This document shows, one piece after another, positions 17,469-26,811 of a DNA stretch of 64,000 nt. The stretch's first letter is position 1. The number at the start of each line of letters is the position of its first letter. A program made the position numbers and the translations under genes. The DNA is from Pseudomonas sp. St316 (GTDB taxonomy: Bacteria > Pseudomonadota > Gammaproteobacteria > Pseudomonadales > Pseudomonadaceae). Location: assembly GCF_018325905.1 (NCBI RefSeq), contig NZ_AP021901.1, positions 6,666,001 to 6,730,000 on the forward strand. Direction: 5' to 3'. The notes beneath the pieces are model-generated. The model was not told the origin of the DNA, did no database searches, and saw only the letters and a list, made by a program, of their open reading frames with translations.

Positions 17469-18986
17469 TCAATCATTGAAATCACTACGCTGAACGTTCA
17501 GGCGCGTAAGGCGATAGACCAGCGTGCGTAGCGGCAAGCCAAGTTCACGGGCGGCACGCGCCTTGTTGCCCGAACTCTCGCGCAGGCCATCGATCAGCAG
17601 GCCACGTTCGATCTGCTCCATCCGTTCACGCAGGCTCACGCGGCCACGCTCGGCTGGGGTCTGAATGTGTAGCGCAAAGTGCTCGACGAGCAGTTCGCCG
17701 CCCTCGCACAAGAGCACGCCCCTTTCTACGATGCTCTTGAGTTCACGGACGTTTCCCGGGAAGTCGTAGGCAGACAGGTGGTCGAGCGCCGCGTCTGACC
17801 AGCGCACCGGATCGCACTGCAGAAGTGTGCAGGCCTTGTCGGCAAAGTGCCGCGCCAGCTCAATGATGTCGCCGTCGCGCTGGCGCAACGCCGGCAACGG
17901 AATTGGAAACTGCGCAAGGCGGTAATACAGGTCTTCGCGGAATTTGCCCTCCTCCATCAGCTGCTTCAGGTCGCGGTGGGTGGCGGCAATGATGCGCACG
18001 TCGACATGGTGAGTGTCGTTGGACCCCAACGGCCGGATTTCACCTTCCTGCAACACTCGCAACAACTTGGCTTGCAGGGATAACGGCATATCGCCGATCT
18101 CATCGAGCAACAGCGTGCCGCCATTGGCCGCGTCGAACAGCCCGGCGCGGTCCCGGTCGGCACCGGTGAACGCGCCCTTGCGATAGCCGAAAAGCTCACT
18201 CTCCAGCAAGTTCTCGGGAACCGCGGCACAGTTCTGCACGACAAACGCCTTGGATCGACGCGGGCCGTAATCGTGAATGACCCGGGCCACCACCTCCTTG
18301 CCGGTACCGGTCTCACCCCGCAGCAGGACGGTATAAGGGCTCTGCAGCACTTTACTGAGTAATGAGCAGGTCTTGCGCATGGCCATGCTCTTACCAATCA
18401 GGCCGTAGCTGATGGCGCTCGGCAGGCTTGTGGTACCAGGCACAGATTCGTCGACAGGGCCGCGCAGGCGCTGTAACAGATGCATCTGACCAAGCGCGAA
18501 GCTCCCAAGATGCCCCAGGGACTCGGCGATCCCATGCAGGTCGAGGTGTTGATTGCTGGCGCATAGCAGCAAGCCTCCGACCCCATCCTGCGGATCGCCC
18601 AGGGGAACGCAAAGCAGCGACTGCCATGGTGTGGCCCGCGACGGCAGGAAACCGGTTTCGTGCACGCTGTCGCTTAACGCGCCGAGGCACACCACACGAT
18701 TCTGGCACAGGGAAAATTGCAACAGTTGCTCAGCGTGGTAGTCGGAGGGCAGGCTTTGCGGGTCACGAAATTGCAACTGGCCTTCCAGACACTCGGTGTT
18801 CATTTCCAGGCGGGTGCGAGTGGCATCGAGCAGGTACAACTGCACCAGTTCACAGCCACTGAGCTGCGCTACGCCCTGGATGAACTTCCCCACCAGCTCA
18901 GCACCGTCCGCCAAACGTGAAAGGTCGGAAAACAGCGCCAGAAGCACTTCAGCATAGTCCAACGGTTGCGAGACTTTCTTGAACAT
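17469..18986 (-). CDS. sfa2: Sigma-54-dependent activator of the T6SS operon
   Basis: 505 residues from ATG 18986 (GAGGTGGGCGCC upstream, 10 bases after clpV). An N-terminal GAF-like sensory region spans about 1-180. The AAA+ domain has Walker A GETGTGKE and the sigma-54 contact loop GAFTGA (in [15 protein letters not shown]), with DEIGDMP as Walker B. A Fis-type helix-turn-helix lies at the end ([20 protein letters not shown]). There is no phosphoreceiver domain. Known role: Sfa proteins drive RpoN-dependent T6SS transcription in Pseudomonas. The embedded position suggests autoregulation. I could not point to a convincing -24/-12 promoter in front of tssA or vgrG. Confidence 0.95.
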   Translation of the reverse strand: MFKKVSQPLDYAEVLLALFSDLSRLADGAELVGKFIQGVAQLSGCELVQLYLLDATRTRLEMNTECLEGQLQFRDPQSLPSDYHAEQLLQFSLCQNRVVCLGALSDSVHETGFLPSRATPWQSLLCVPLGDPQDGVGGLLLCASNQHLDLHGIAESLGHLGSFALGQMHLLQRLRGPVDESVPGTTSLPSAISYGLIGKSMAMRKTCSLLSKVLQSPYTVLLRGETGTGKEVVARVIHDYGPRRSKAFVVQNCAAVPENLLESELFGYRKGAFTGADRDRAGLFDAANGGTLLLDEIGDMPLSLQAKLLRVLQEGEIRPLGSNDTHHVDVRIIAATHRDLKQLMEEGKFREDLYYRLAQFPIPLPALRQRDGDIIELARHFADKACTLLQCDPVRWSDAALDHLSAYDFPGNVRELKSIVERGVLLCEGGELLVEHFALHIQTPAERGRVSLRERMEQIERGLLIDGLRESSGNKARAARELGLPLRTLVYRLTRLNVQRSDFND

Positions 18987-18996
18987 GGCGCCCACC

Positions 18997-21582
18997 TCAG
19001 GAGAACTCACACGCGAGACTGGCGTCGCCGTCAAGCACGGCGTGTACATGCCGTAGCTGTTCGCCACCGGCCATGGCGGCGAGCAACCGGTTGGCAACCA
19101 GCGGCATCAGGTGCAGGTCAAGCAGTTGGTCAATCAGTCGTGCGCCACGATCATTACGACTGCAACACTCAACCAGGTGGTTCACAAGGTGCCCGCAATA
19201 ACTGAAGCCCAATTGACGACGGTGCAGACGCTCACCCAGGCGGTCGAGTTTGACTTCCACCAATTCACGTAACACCGGCCCACTGACCGGGTAGTACGGC
19301 ACCACGCACATCCGGGCCAAGAGCGCGGGTTTGAAATGTTGACTGAGTATTGGGCGAATGGATTCTTCAAGGCATTCGGCATTTGGTTTTGCGCCGTTTT
19401 CGCACAACTCGTTGATGCGTTCACTGCCCAGGTTCGACGTCATCAGGATAAGGGTGTTGCGAAAATCAATCTCCCGCCCTTCTCCGTCGTTGGCCAGGCC
19501 CTTGTCGAAGATCTGGTAGAAAAGATTCAACACATCCGGGTCGGCTTTTTCGACCTCATCGAGCAATACCACTGAATAGGGCTTTTGCCGCACGGCTTCG
19601 GTGAGCATGCCGCCTTCGCCAAAACCGACGTAGCCCGGCGGCGCGCCGATCAGCCGGGAAACCGTATGCTTCTCCTGGAATTCGGCCATGTTGAGCGTGG
19701 TGATAAAGCGATCACCACCATAGAGCAGGTCGGCCAATGCATGCGCCGTTTCAGTCTTGCCGACGCCACTGGGCCCCACCAGCAGAAACACGCCCACCGG
19801 GGCGTCGGGTTTGTTCAGGCCCGCAGCGGCAGCACGCATCGCGCGATCAAGCGCCCGCACAGCCGGCTCCTGACCACGAATACGAGCACGCAGATCCGTC
19901 GCGAAACTGGCGACTTTCAAACTGTGCTCCCGTGCCAGTTGTGCCAGCGGCACACCGGTCCAGGCACTGATGACTTCGGCAACCAGTCGCGGGCAAACTT
20001 CGAAGCTAACCAGGCGCTCATGGACTTGCGCAGCCACCAACGTGCCGTATGTTTCATGCAACGCCGCTTCCAGGGCTTCGACGCCGAGGGGGTGATCCAC
20101 CGAGGCTTCCCGTGCCTTGGCCAATTGCTGACGAAGCGACAACAGGCGTTGCGCAAGAATGCGTTGCTCGGTCCATTGGATTTCCAGCGTTTGGCGCTCG
20201 TCTTCGATGATCGCCAGGCGTACCTCCAGCGCTTGCAGCGCCTGAAGATCAATCGATAGGCCTGCCTGCGCATCACGACGCAGCGCTTGGCGCTGGCGCT
20301 CGCCTTCGGCCAACTCGCCGCGCAATCGCTCCAGGCTTTGCGGCGCAGCAACCAGGCTGATGCGCACGCGAGCACAGGCAGTGTCCAGTACATCCACAGC
20401 CTTGTCTGGTAACTGACGACCAGCCAGGTAGCGGGCCGACAATTGCGCCGCCGCGACCACCGCATCATCACGCAGGTAGATGCCGTGACTGTTCTCGTAG
20501 ACGCGAGCCAGGCCACGCAGGATGGTCGCCGCCTCGCTGACGGTCGGCTCATGCAACTGCACCGGTTGGAAACGACGGGCCAAGGCCGGGTCTTTCTCAA
20601 AGTATTTTTTGTACTCGATCCAGGTGGTGGCCGCGATAGTACGCAGCTCGCCCCGGGCCAAGGCCGGCTTGAGCAGGTTAGCCGCATCGGCGCCCCCCGC
20701 GCTGCTGCCCGCACCAACCAAGGTGTGGGCCTCGTCGATGAACAGGATGATGGCTTTTGGCGAGGTCTTGACCTCGTCAATCAGCCCCTTGAGACGACGC
20801 TCGAATTCACCCTTGATGCTGGCACCAGCCTGCAGTAGCCCCATATCCAGCGAAAGCAGCTCGACATCTTCGAGCACTGACGGTACTTCCCCAGCGGCGA
20901 TGCGCAACGCCAGCCCCTCGACGACGGCGGTCTTGCCCACGCCTGCCTCACCGACCACGATTGGATTGTTCTTGCGGCGACGAACGAGGATATCGATCAT
21001 CTGCCGGATTTCGCCGTCGCGACAAAGCACTGGGTCGAGCTGGCCTTCGCGGGCCAGCCGGGTCATGTCATGGGTAAAGCGCGCCAGCAGGGAGTCGCCC
21101 GGTCTGACGGACTGATCGACGACCGGTTGGGTCTGTTGCGCCAAGGCGAAATCTTTCAACCGATCAACATTCAGCTGGGTGAGCAGCGCATGGTAAGCAC
21201 TCCCTGCGTAGCGAAGCGGGTTGCGCAGCAACGCCAGGATCAACGCGGCTTGTCCGACCTGGCTAAGGCCTAGCTCGAGATTGGCCACCAGCAGAGCATC
21301 CTGTAACCATTGCACCAGCGCTGGGGCGAATACCGGGTTGCGCGAATTACTGTGCCCCATACGTGGTTGCAGCGCGGCGCTCAGTTCACCCGCGCTGACC
21401 TGGGCGTCTTGCAGGGCCCGCGCGAGCAGACCTTGCGGACGCTCCAGCATGCCCAGCATCAAGTCTTCCACCAGGACTTTGTCCGCGCCACGAGCGACGC
21501 ATTGCTCGGCCGAGCGCTCCAGATCGCTCCTGGTTTCGGCGTCCAACGCCTGAATCAGTTGCTGAAGGTCTACGTTGATCAT
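18997..21582 (-). CDS. tssH: TssH (ClpV2) AAA+ sheath-disassembly ATPase
   Basis: 861 residues. The N-terminal Clp repeat domain binds the contracted TssBC sheath. The first AAA+ module has Walker A GEAGVGKT and Walker B IILFIDEAHT; a coiled-coil middle domain follows; the second AAA+ has GPSGVGKTETAHAL and VVLLDEVEKA. It recycles the sheath after firing. The start chosen is ATG 21582 (MINVDLQQLIQ), with AGGA about 8 bases upstream. An ATG at 21591 has AGGA almost touching it and is less likely. Corresponds to ClpV2 (PA1662). Confidence 0.97.
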   Translation of the reverse strand: MINVDLQQLIQALDAETRSDLERSAEQCVARGADKVLVEDLMLGMLERPQGLLARALQDAQVSAGELSAALQPRMGHSNSRNPVFAPALVQWLQDALLVANLELGLSQVGQAALILALLRNPLRYAGSAYHALLTQLNVDRLKDFALAQQTQPVVDQSVRPGDSLLARFTHDMTRLAREGQLDPVLCRDGEIRQMIDILVRRRKNNPIVVGEAGVGKTAVVEGLALRIAAGEVPSVLEDVELLSLDMGLLQAGASIKGEFERRLKGLIDEVKTSPKAIILFIDEAHTLVGAGSSAGGADAANLLKPALARGELRTIAATTWIEYKKYFEKDPALARRFQPVQLHEPTVSEAATILRGLARVYENSHGIYLRDDAVVAAAQLSARYLAGRQLPDKAVDVLDTACARVRISLVAAPQSLERLRGELAEGERQRQALRRDAQAGLSIDLQALQALEVRLAIIEDERQTLEIQWTEQRILAQRLLSLRQQLAKAREASVDHPLGVEALEAALHETYGTLVAAQVHERLVSFEVCPRLVAEVISAWTGVPLAQLAREHSLKVASFATDLRARIRGQEPAVRALDRAMRAAAAGLNKPDAPVGVFLLVGPSGVGKTETAHALADLLYGGDRFITTLNMAEFQEKHTVSRLIGAPPGYVGFGEGGMLTEAVRQKPYSVVLLDEVEKADPDVLNLFYQIFDKGLANDGEGREIDFRNTLILMTSNLGSERINELCENGAKPNAECLEESIRPILSQHFKPALLARMCVVPYYPVSGPVLRELVEVKLDRLGERLHRRQLGFSYCGHLVNHLVECCSRNDRGARLIDQLLDLHLMPLVANRLLAAMAGGEQLRHVHAVLDGDASLACEFS

Positions 21583-21593
21583 GTCATCCATTC

Positions 21594-22598
21594 CTAATGA
21601 ATTTTGCCGCCAAGGATCACTACGCCATCGGCGCGCTCGTGTCCCAGCCAACTGGTCCATCCCAGGCGACAGGTGTTCTGTTCACCTATGCACAGCTCAC
21701 GAATTTGCTGCTGGCGAAGGACCAGGCGAATGTCATATTCGAGGGGATCACCCAGGGTGAATCGCACCAGCGAGCACAACGGCTGGTAACCGATGCCGAT
21801 GGGCAAGAACTCGTGAAAACGCTGCCAGTCCAGTTCGCTGATATGGATCCGGAACTTGCCGCTGCGGTCGCGCACCTGCTCACCCAGCACCAGGTCTTGG
21901 CTCAGCAGGCTATTGGCGCTTCCCAGGCGATTGCGCTGTTCGTCAAGGATGTCCACACTCCGCTCGATGCACTGCTCAAGATTCAGTGCGGCGTGCTTGA
22001 AGTAATAACGCAGCACGGCCTCGATCAGAGCAGCCGAATGAGCACGAAGGCTCAGCAGGCCCAGATACGGCAGCAGACGCTTCCAGTTCAGTTGACTGGC
22101 CTTGCGAATGTCTTCGCCGCCCAGGCCGATCAGCGCAAACAACAGCTCGGAAAACGGGTCTTTCGCACCGCTCTGAAAACTTGCGCAGTAACGATACTTG
22201 CGCCAAATCGGCAGCATCAGCCGTTGAAGACGGTGGTGGAAAACGTCGAGAAACTCGCGCGTCGGATTGCCATTTTCCTCCCCCAGAGCCTGCTCACCAT
22301 AGAACGCCGGTAGCGGCGACCCTGCCCCTACCAGGCTGATCAAGTTCATGCCCAGGCGCGCTCGCAGCTGGCCGTGCTCTTCGAAAAACTCCACACGATC
22401 AATGTCGCTGGCGGGGAACCCCAGGCTTGGGTTGGCCTGGAACTCCAGCCGGTCATACAGCGCCTCATCATCCAGGTCAGGGTGGGCCTCGCGCAGTCGA
22501 TCAACGACCAACAACACGGCCTGAAATAGCGAGTACTCGCGTATCCCTCGCGTCAGCACGCTTATAGGAGCGGCTGCTGGCCCATTCGGGGTGTCCAT
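21594..22598 (-). CDS. tssG: TssG baseplate protein
   Basis: A 334-residue baseplate wedge component (VasB/ImpH family). Visible family features are ALYDRLEFQANPSLGFPASD, MNLISLVGAGSPLPAFYGEQ and LDVFHHRLQRLMLPIWRKYR. It forms the TssE-TssF2-TssG wedge. The ATG at 22598 has a strong AGGAGAGG site and lies within the last 37 bases of tssF, so translation is coupled. Normal length. Confidence 0.96.
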   Translation of the reverse strand: MDTPNGPAAAPISVLTRGIREYSLFQAVLLVVDRLREAHPDLDDEALYDRLEFQANPSLGFPASDIDRVEFFEEHGQLRARLGMNLISLVGAGSPLPAFYGEQALGEENGNPTREFLDVFHHRLQRLMLPIWRKYRYCASFQSGAKDPFSELLFALIGLGGEDIRKASQLNWKRLLPYLGLLSLRAHSAALIEAVLRYYFKHAALNLEQCIERSVDILDEQRNRLGSANSLLSQDLVLGEQVRDRSGKFRIHISELDWQRFHEFLPIGIGYQPLCSLVRFTLGDPLEYDIRLVLRQQQIRELCIGEQNTCRLGWTSWLGHERADGVVILGGKIH

Positions 22599-24349
22599 TG
22601 ATAGACCTCTCCTTGTGTGCTGTTTACCCGCAGTTCGTGGTACGAATTGAGGCTGGCATAAAGCGCGAAGAATTCGTTGAGGACCGAAGCGAAGACGAAC
22701 AGGTCGCCCTCGCCGATGTAGCCCTGGGGATCGATGGTCAGTTCGGTGCGCAAGCCACGAACCGGCAAGCCTCGATGCAGGCGGTCGACATGTTGGTGCC
22801 TGATCGACTTGAGCCCGTCCAGCAAACGCTTGCTGACCTTCTCTGTCTGCTCGTCGTAGTAGCGCGGAAAATCATAGGTTTCGAGGATCACCTTGAGTGC
22901 ATTGACGTCCGCCAGCGACAGGTAGTTGAGTGACATGTTGCTGATCAGCTTCCAGAGAAAATCGCGATTGAGCGGGGGAGCGAAGCTCGAAGTGACCGGC
23001 CCGATGTTGCGGAAACTCAGCGACTCGGGGCTTTTTTCACCGGGCTGGTCGATGTCACCCGGCTTGAGCTGGCGCGGCAGGTTCTGGTTGGTGCACATCA
23101 ACTCGATCGACAGGGTTTCATGAGGGTGAGTGTGCCGGACACCGAAGCCCAGGCAGGTGTCCAGACCACCGTGCAGCAATGAAGGGCGCTGACGAACGCT
23201 GTAATAGGGTCGGCTGTGGGGCACATCGAAGCTTGAATCGTGCTCGAAGGATTCGAACGGCACATAGGCCTGATAACCCAGGCCACCAGGGTTCCAGCCG
23301 GTGACACTTTCGACCGAGAACACGCCGCAGTGCTCCTGGGCATAATCGGCCGGCAGCAACAGGTATTCGTCCTGTTTGCTGTCCAGGCGGATTGGCTGGG
23401 CGTCATGCTTGAACAGATTGACGATCGGCGTGCAGTGGAGCTTTATGTTGTCCAGTGTCGGGCGCATCCGCTGGATACCGCTTTTGCCAATATCGAAGCG
23501 CAGTTCCAGGCCCCGCATCTGTTCGACGCTGCCACGCGGAGCAGCATTGATCACGTCCAGGCCATTGACGTCGACGAACAGAAACTTGTCCTGGAAGGCG
23601 AAGTATTCCTGCAGGTAGCGATAGCCACGAAAGGTATTCAGCGGATACGGGATCAGCGCTTCCTCTTCGGCAAACCCTACCGGCTGGACACGACCGGCTG
23701 GAATCCTGAACACCATAGGGCTGCCATCTGCAGCCCGCAGGGCCCCGCCGGTGCCGTCCAGCGGGATCAGTTCGATACCTTCAAGATTGCGCAAGAGGCT
23801 GAGGTAGAGCATCTGGCTGATGTAACGCTCGCCGGTCAAGTGCAGACGCAATTGGCTCAGTTGCAGTTCGCCCAAATGGCCGTCGCAACACATCTCCAGG
23901 CGCAGGCTCAACAGCGACCCATCCCCTTTCACTGAATAACTCAACCTGGTCAGATCAAGCGCCAGCACCTCGGTTGAGTAGCACGTCAGAAAACGGCAAC
24001 GCACCTGCTGCACAGGCTTGCTTTCGACCGGTGTGTCACGTTCCACCCGCAGTGCGGGGCCAGACCGCTGTAGTGGATCGAACTGCAAGATGCTGAAGGC
24101 CGGCAACGGCCGCATGTAGTTCGGCCACAACAGCTGCATCAGAGAATGGCTCAGCTCCGGCAATTGGTCATCGAGCTTCTGGCGCAGCCTCCCGGTCAGG
24201 AATGCAAACCCCTCCAGCAGCCGCTCCACATCCGGGTCCCGTCCGGCCTGCCCCAGAAAGGGGGCCAACGCCGGGTTACGCTCGGCGAAACGTCGACCTA
24301 ACTGGCGGAGTGCCGTCAGTTCGCTCTGGTAATAATGATTGAACGACAT
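22562..24349 (-). CDS. tssF: TssF baseplate protein
   Basis: A 595-residue TssF (VasA/ImpG) opening MSFNHYYQSELTALRQLGRR with the family hallmark DPDVERLLEGFAFLTGRLRQ. Two copies pair with one TssG in each baseplate wedge. It is placed between tssE (6-base gap) and tssG (37-base overlap). Normal family length of about 590-620. Confidence 0.97.
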   Translation of the reverse strand: MSFNHYYQSELTALRQLGRRFAERNPALAPFLGQAGRDPDVERLLEGFAFLTGRLRQKLDDQLPELSHSLMQLLWPNYMRPLPAFSILQFDPLQRSGPALRVERDTPVESKPVQQVRCRFLTCYSTEVLALDLTRLSYSVKGDGSLLSLRLEMCCDGHLGELQLSQLRLHLTGERYISQMLYLSLLRNLEGIELIPLDGTGGALRAADGSPMVFRIPAGRVQPVGFAEEEALIPYPLNTFRGYRYLQEYFAFQDKFLFVDVNGLDVINAAPRGSVEQMRGLELRFDIGKSGIQRMRPTLDNIKLHCTPIVNLFKHDAQPIRLDSKQDEYLLLPADYAQEHCGVFSVESVTGWNPGGLGYQAYVPFESFEHDSSFDVPHSRPYYSVRQRPSLLHGGLDTCLGFGVRHTHPHETLSIELMCTNQNLPRQLKPGDIDQPGEKSPESLSFRNIGPVTSSFAPPLNRDFLWKLISNMSLNYLSLADVNALKVILETYDFPRYYDEQTEKVSKRLLDGLKSIRHQHVDRLHRGLPVRGLRTELTIDPQGYIGEGDLFVFASVLNEFFALYASLNSYHELRVNSTQGEVYQWTPRMGQQPLL

Positions 24350-24355
24350 GTATGG

Positions 24356-24766
24356 CTATCCTTGTCTGACCTTGACTTGGCCGCTGCCATCCAGGCACGC
24401 GGAAAAACTGACCTGTCGCCTGACCCCCTCCACATCCAGCAAGGCGTCGATGCTGAAGGACAGGCGAAGCGGATCGGCATGACTTGGTATTGAAACGACA
24501 CAGACGTTCCTGAGGCGTGGCTCGTAGGCCTTGATAAACGCCTCGATCGCCTTGCGGGCCTGGCTCCCTGCATCGTGCAGGCTCAAGCGCATGTCATTGA
24601 GATCCGGTAGCCCATAATCGGATAGCGTCTGCACGCTACCCGCCCGGGTGCTGAGCATTTTGGCCAGATGGGCAGCCACCGATGTCACGACACACATCTC
24701 ACGGCTCAAACCCGCGCGCTTTTCTGAATAACCGGCCAGGCGCTCGAAAAGGCTGCCATACATCAT
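24356..24766 (-). CDS. tssE: TssE baseplate protein (gp25-like)
   Basis: 136 residues, gp25/lysozyme-related fold without lysozyme activity (HsiF2). It starts MMYGSLFERLAG at ATG 24766, 8 bases after the tssC stop; a longer reading frame inside tssC is unlikely. The C-terminal IKAYEPRLRNVCV matches the gp25 EPR motif that nucleates sheath polymerisation. It joins the TssF/TssG wedge. Confidence 0.94.
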   Translation of the reverse strand: MMYGSLFERLAGYSEKRAGLSREMCVVTSVAAHLAKMLSTRAGSVQTLSDYGLPDLNDMRLSLHDAGSQARKAIEAFIKAYEPRLRNVCVVSIPSHADPLRLSFSIDALLDVEGVRRQVSFSACLDGSGQVKVRQG

Positions 24767-24774
24767 GAGCGCGC

Positions 24775-26250
24775 CTACGCCTTGTCCAGCTTGCCAACCA
24801 ACGACAGCGTGAAATCGGCGCCCATGTACTTGAAGTGAGGCCTTACGTTCAGGCCTACGCGATACCAACCTGGCTCACCTTCAACGTCGCTGACAATGAT
24901 CTTCGCTGCACGCAGCGGACGGCGGCCACGAACTTCGGCACTCGGGTTCTCCTGGTCGGCCACGTATTGGCGAATCCAGTTGTTGAGTTCACGCTCCAGG
25001 TCCGTGCGCTCCTTCCATGACCCTAATTGCTCGCGCTGCAGAACCTTCAAGTAGTGAGCCAGTCGATTGACGATCATCATGTAGGGCAACTGAGTGCCAA
25101 GCTTGTAGTTCAGCTCGGCAAGCTTGTCCTCGGCGCCGTTACCAAAGAACTTCGACTTCTGCACGGAACTGGCGGAGAAGAACGCGGCGTTGTCACTACC
25201 TTTGCGCATGGTCAGGGAGATGAAGCCTTCCTCGGCTAATTCGTACTCGCGTCGGTCGGACACCAACACTTCGGTCGGGATCTTGGTTTCGATCTCACCC
25301 ATGCTTTCGAAGTGGTGCAACGGCAGGTCTTCAACTGCGCCACCGCTTCGAGGACCCACGATATTCGGGCACCAGCGGAATTTGGCAAAGCTGTCGGTCA
25401 GCCGTGTACCGAACGCATATGCCGTGTTGCCCCACAGGTAGTGCTCGTGACTGTTGGCAACGGTTTCCTTGTAGACGAATGACTTGACCGGGTTCTCTTG
25501 CGGATCGTAGGGGGTGCGCAACAAGAAGCGCGGTACGGTCAGACCAAAATAGCGGGCATCTTCCGATTGACGGAAGCTCTGCCACTTGGCGAATTGCGGA
25601 CCTTCGAAGTGGTCCTTCAGATCCTTGAGGTCCGGCAGGCCAGTAAAACTTTCCAAGCCAAAGAATTTCGGACCTGCCGCGGCGATGAACGGCGCATGGG
25701 ACATGCAGGCGACACTGGATACGTACTGCATCAACTTCACGTCCGGCGCGCTTGGAGACATGAAGTAGTTAGCGATGATTGCACCCACCGGCTGCCCACC
25801 GAACTGCCCGTATTCAGCGGTGTAGATATGTTTGTACAGGCCTGACTGCATGACTTCTGGCGAATCCTCGAAGTCATCCAGCAAATCGTCCTTGGAGGCA
25901 TTGAGCATTTCTATCTTGATGTTCTCGCGGAAGTTGGTGCGATCCACCAGTAACTGCAAACCGCGCCATGCCGACTCCAAGGCCTGGAATCGCGGGTGGT
26001 GGAGGATCTCGTCCACCTGGCGACTGAGTTTGGCGTCGATCTCGGCGATCATGCGGTCGACCATGGCCTTCTTGACCGGCTCACCGCTGTTTTGCGGCTT
26101 GAGCAACTCCTCGATGAACGCAGACACGCCTCGCCTGGCAATGTCGTAGGCGTCATCGTCCGGGGTCAGGCGAGTCTGGGCGATAATGCTCTCAAGAATG
26201 CTGTAATCAGCGTTGTCCGGGCTTTGCTGCTGTACGGCATGGGTACTCAT
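24775..26250 (-). CDS. tssC: TssC large sheath protein
   Basis: 491 residues (VipB/HsiC2). Visible family blocks are HPRFQALESAWRGLQLLVDR, YTAEYGQFGGQPVGAIIANY and the RGRRPLRAAKIIVSDVEGEP C-terminus. With TssB it builds the contractile sheath around the Hcp tube. tssB lies 25 bases upstream. Normal length. Confidence 0.98.
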   Translation of the reverse strand: MSTHAVQQQSPDNADYSILESIIAQTRLTPDDDAYDIARRGVSAFIEELLKPQNSGEPVKKAMVDRMIAEIDAKLSRQVDEILHHPRFQALESAWRGLQLLVDRTNFRENIKIEMLNASKDDLLDDFEDSPEVMQSGLYKHIYTAEYGQFGGQPVGAIIANYFMSPSAPDVKLMQYVSSVACMSHAPFIAAAGPKFFGLESFTGLPDLKDLKDHFEGPQFAKWQSFRQSEDARYFGLTVPRFLLRTPYDPQENPVKSFVYKETVANSHEHYLWGNTAYAFGTRLTDSFAKFRWCPNIVGPRSGGAVEDLPLHHFESMGEIETKIPTEVLVSDRREYELAEEGFISLTMRKGSDNAAFFSASSVQKSKFFGNGAEDKLAELNYKLGTQLPYMMIVNRLAHYLKVLQREQLGSWKERTDLERELNNWIRQYVADQENPSAEVRGRRPLRAAKIIVSDVEGEPGWYRVGLNVRPHFKYMGADFTLSLVGKLDKA

Positions 26251-26275
26251 GTTTCGGCTTCCTTGGCTGAAAGAA

Positions 26276-26779
26276 TCAAGCGTTCTTCGCTGTGGTGTTC
26301 AGACCCAGCTCATCCAGTACGCGGCGGCGGGAGTCGTCATTGCCGAGTACGCCTTCGATGGCCTTGCGAAACGCCGGCGCGTTACCCAATGGCCCTTTGA
26401 GCGCCACCAAGGCGTCGCGTAGCTCCATCAGTTTGCTGAGCTCCGGCACTTGCTCGACCAGGCTCGCCGGGTTGAAATCCTTCATCGAGTTCACACGCAG
26501 CTGTACAGCCAACTCTTCAGTTTCGCTTTCTTCCTGGAGACAATTCGGTACGCTCAGGGTCAGATTCAGCTCTTGCTTGGCCAACACTTCGTCGAAGGTC
26601 ATCTTGTCGATGCCAATCGGCTTGCGGTCCTCAATCTTGCGTTCATCCCTGCGGTGGGTGTAATCACCGATCGCCAATAGTTTCAACGGCAGTTCAATTT
26701 CTTCCTGGGCACCGCCGGTGGCAGGTTTGAAGGTGACGTTGATACGTTCCTTGGGGGCGATCGAGCCTTCTTTGGCCAT
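26276..26779 (-). CDS. tssB: TssB small sheath protein
   Basis: 167 residues (VipA/HsiB2): MAKEGSIAPKERINVTFKPA, then ELPLKLLAIGDYTHRRDERK and the C-terminal ALKGPLGNAPAFRKAIEGVL. It interlocks with TssC in the sheath and offers the ClpV interface in concert with TssC. The ribosome site AGGAGAAAGTC precedes the ATG. First sheath gene after tssA. Confidence 0.97.
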   Translation of the reverse strand: MAKEGSIAPKERINVTFKPATGGAQEEIELPLKLLAIGDYTHRRDERKIEDRKPIGIDKMTFDEVLAKQELNLTLSVPNCLQEESETEELAVQLRVNSMKDFNPASLVEQVPELSKLMELRDALVALKGPLGNAPAFRKAIEGVLGNDDSRRRVLDELGLNTTAKNA

Positions 26780-26811
26780 GACTTTCTCCTGACAATTTTT
26801 GACCCGGAGGC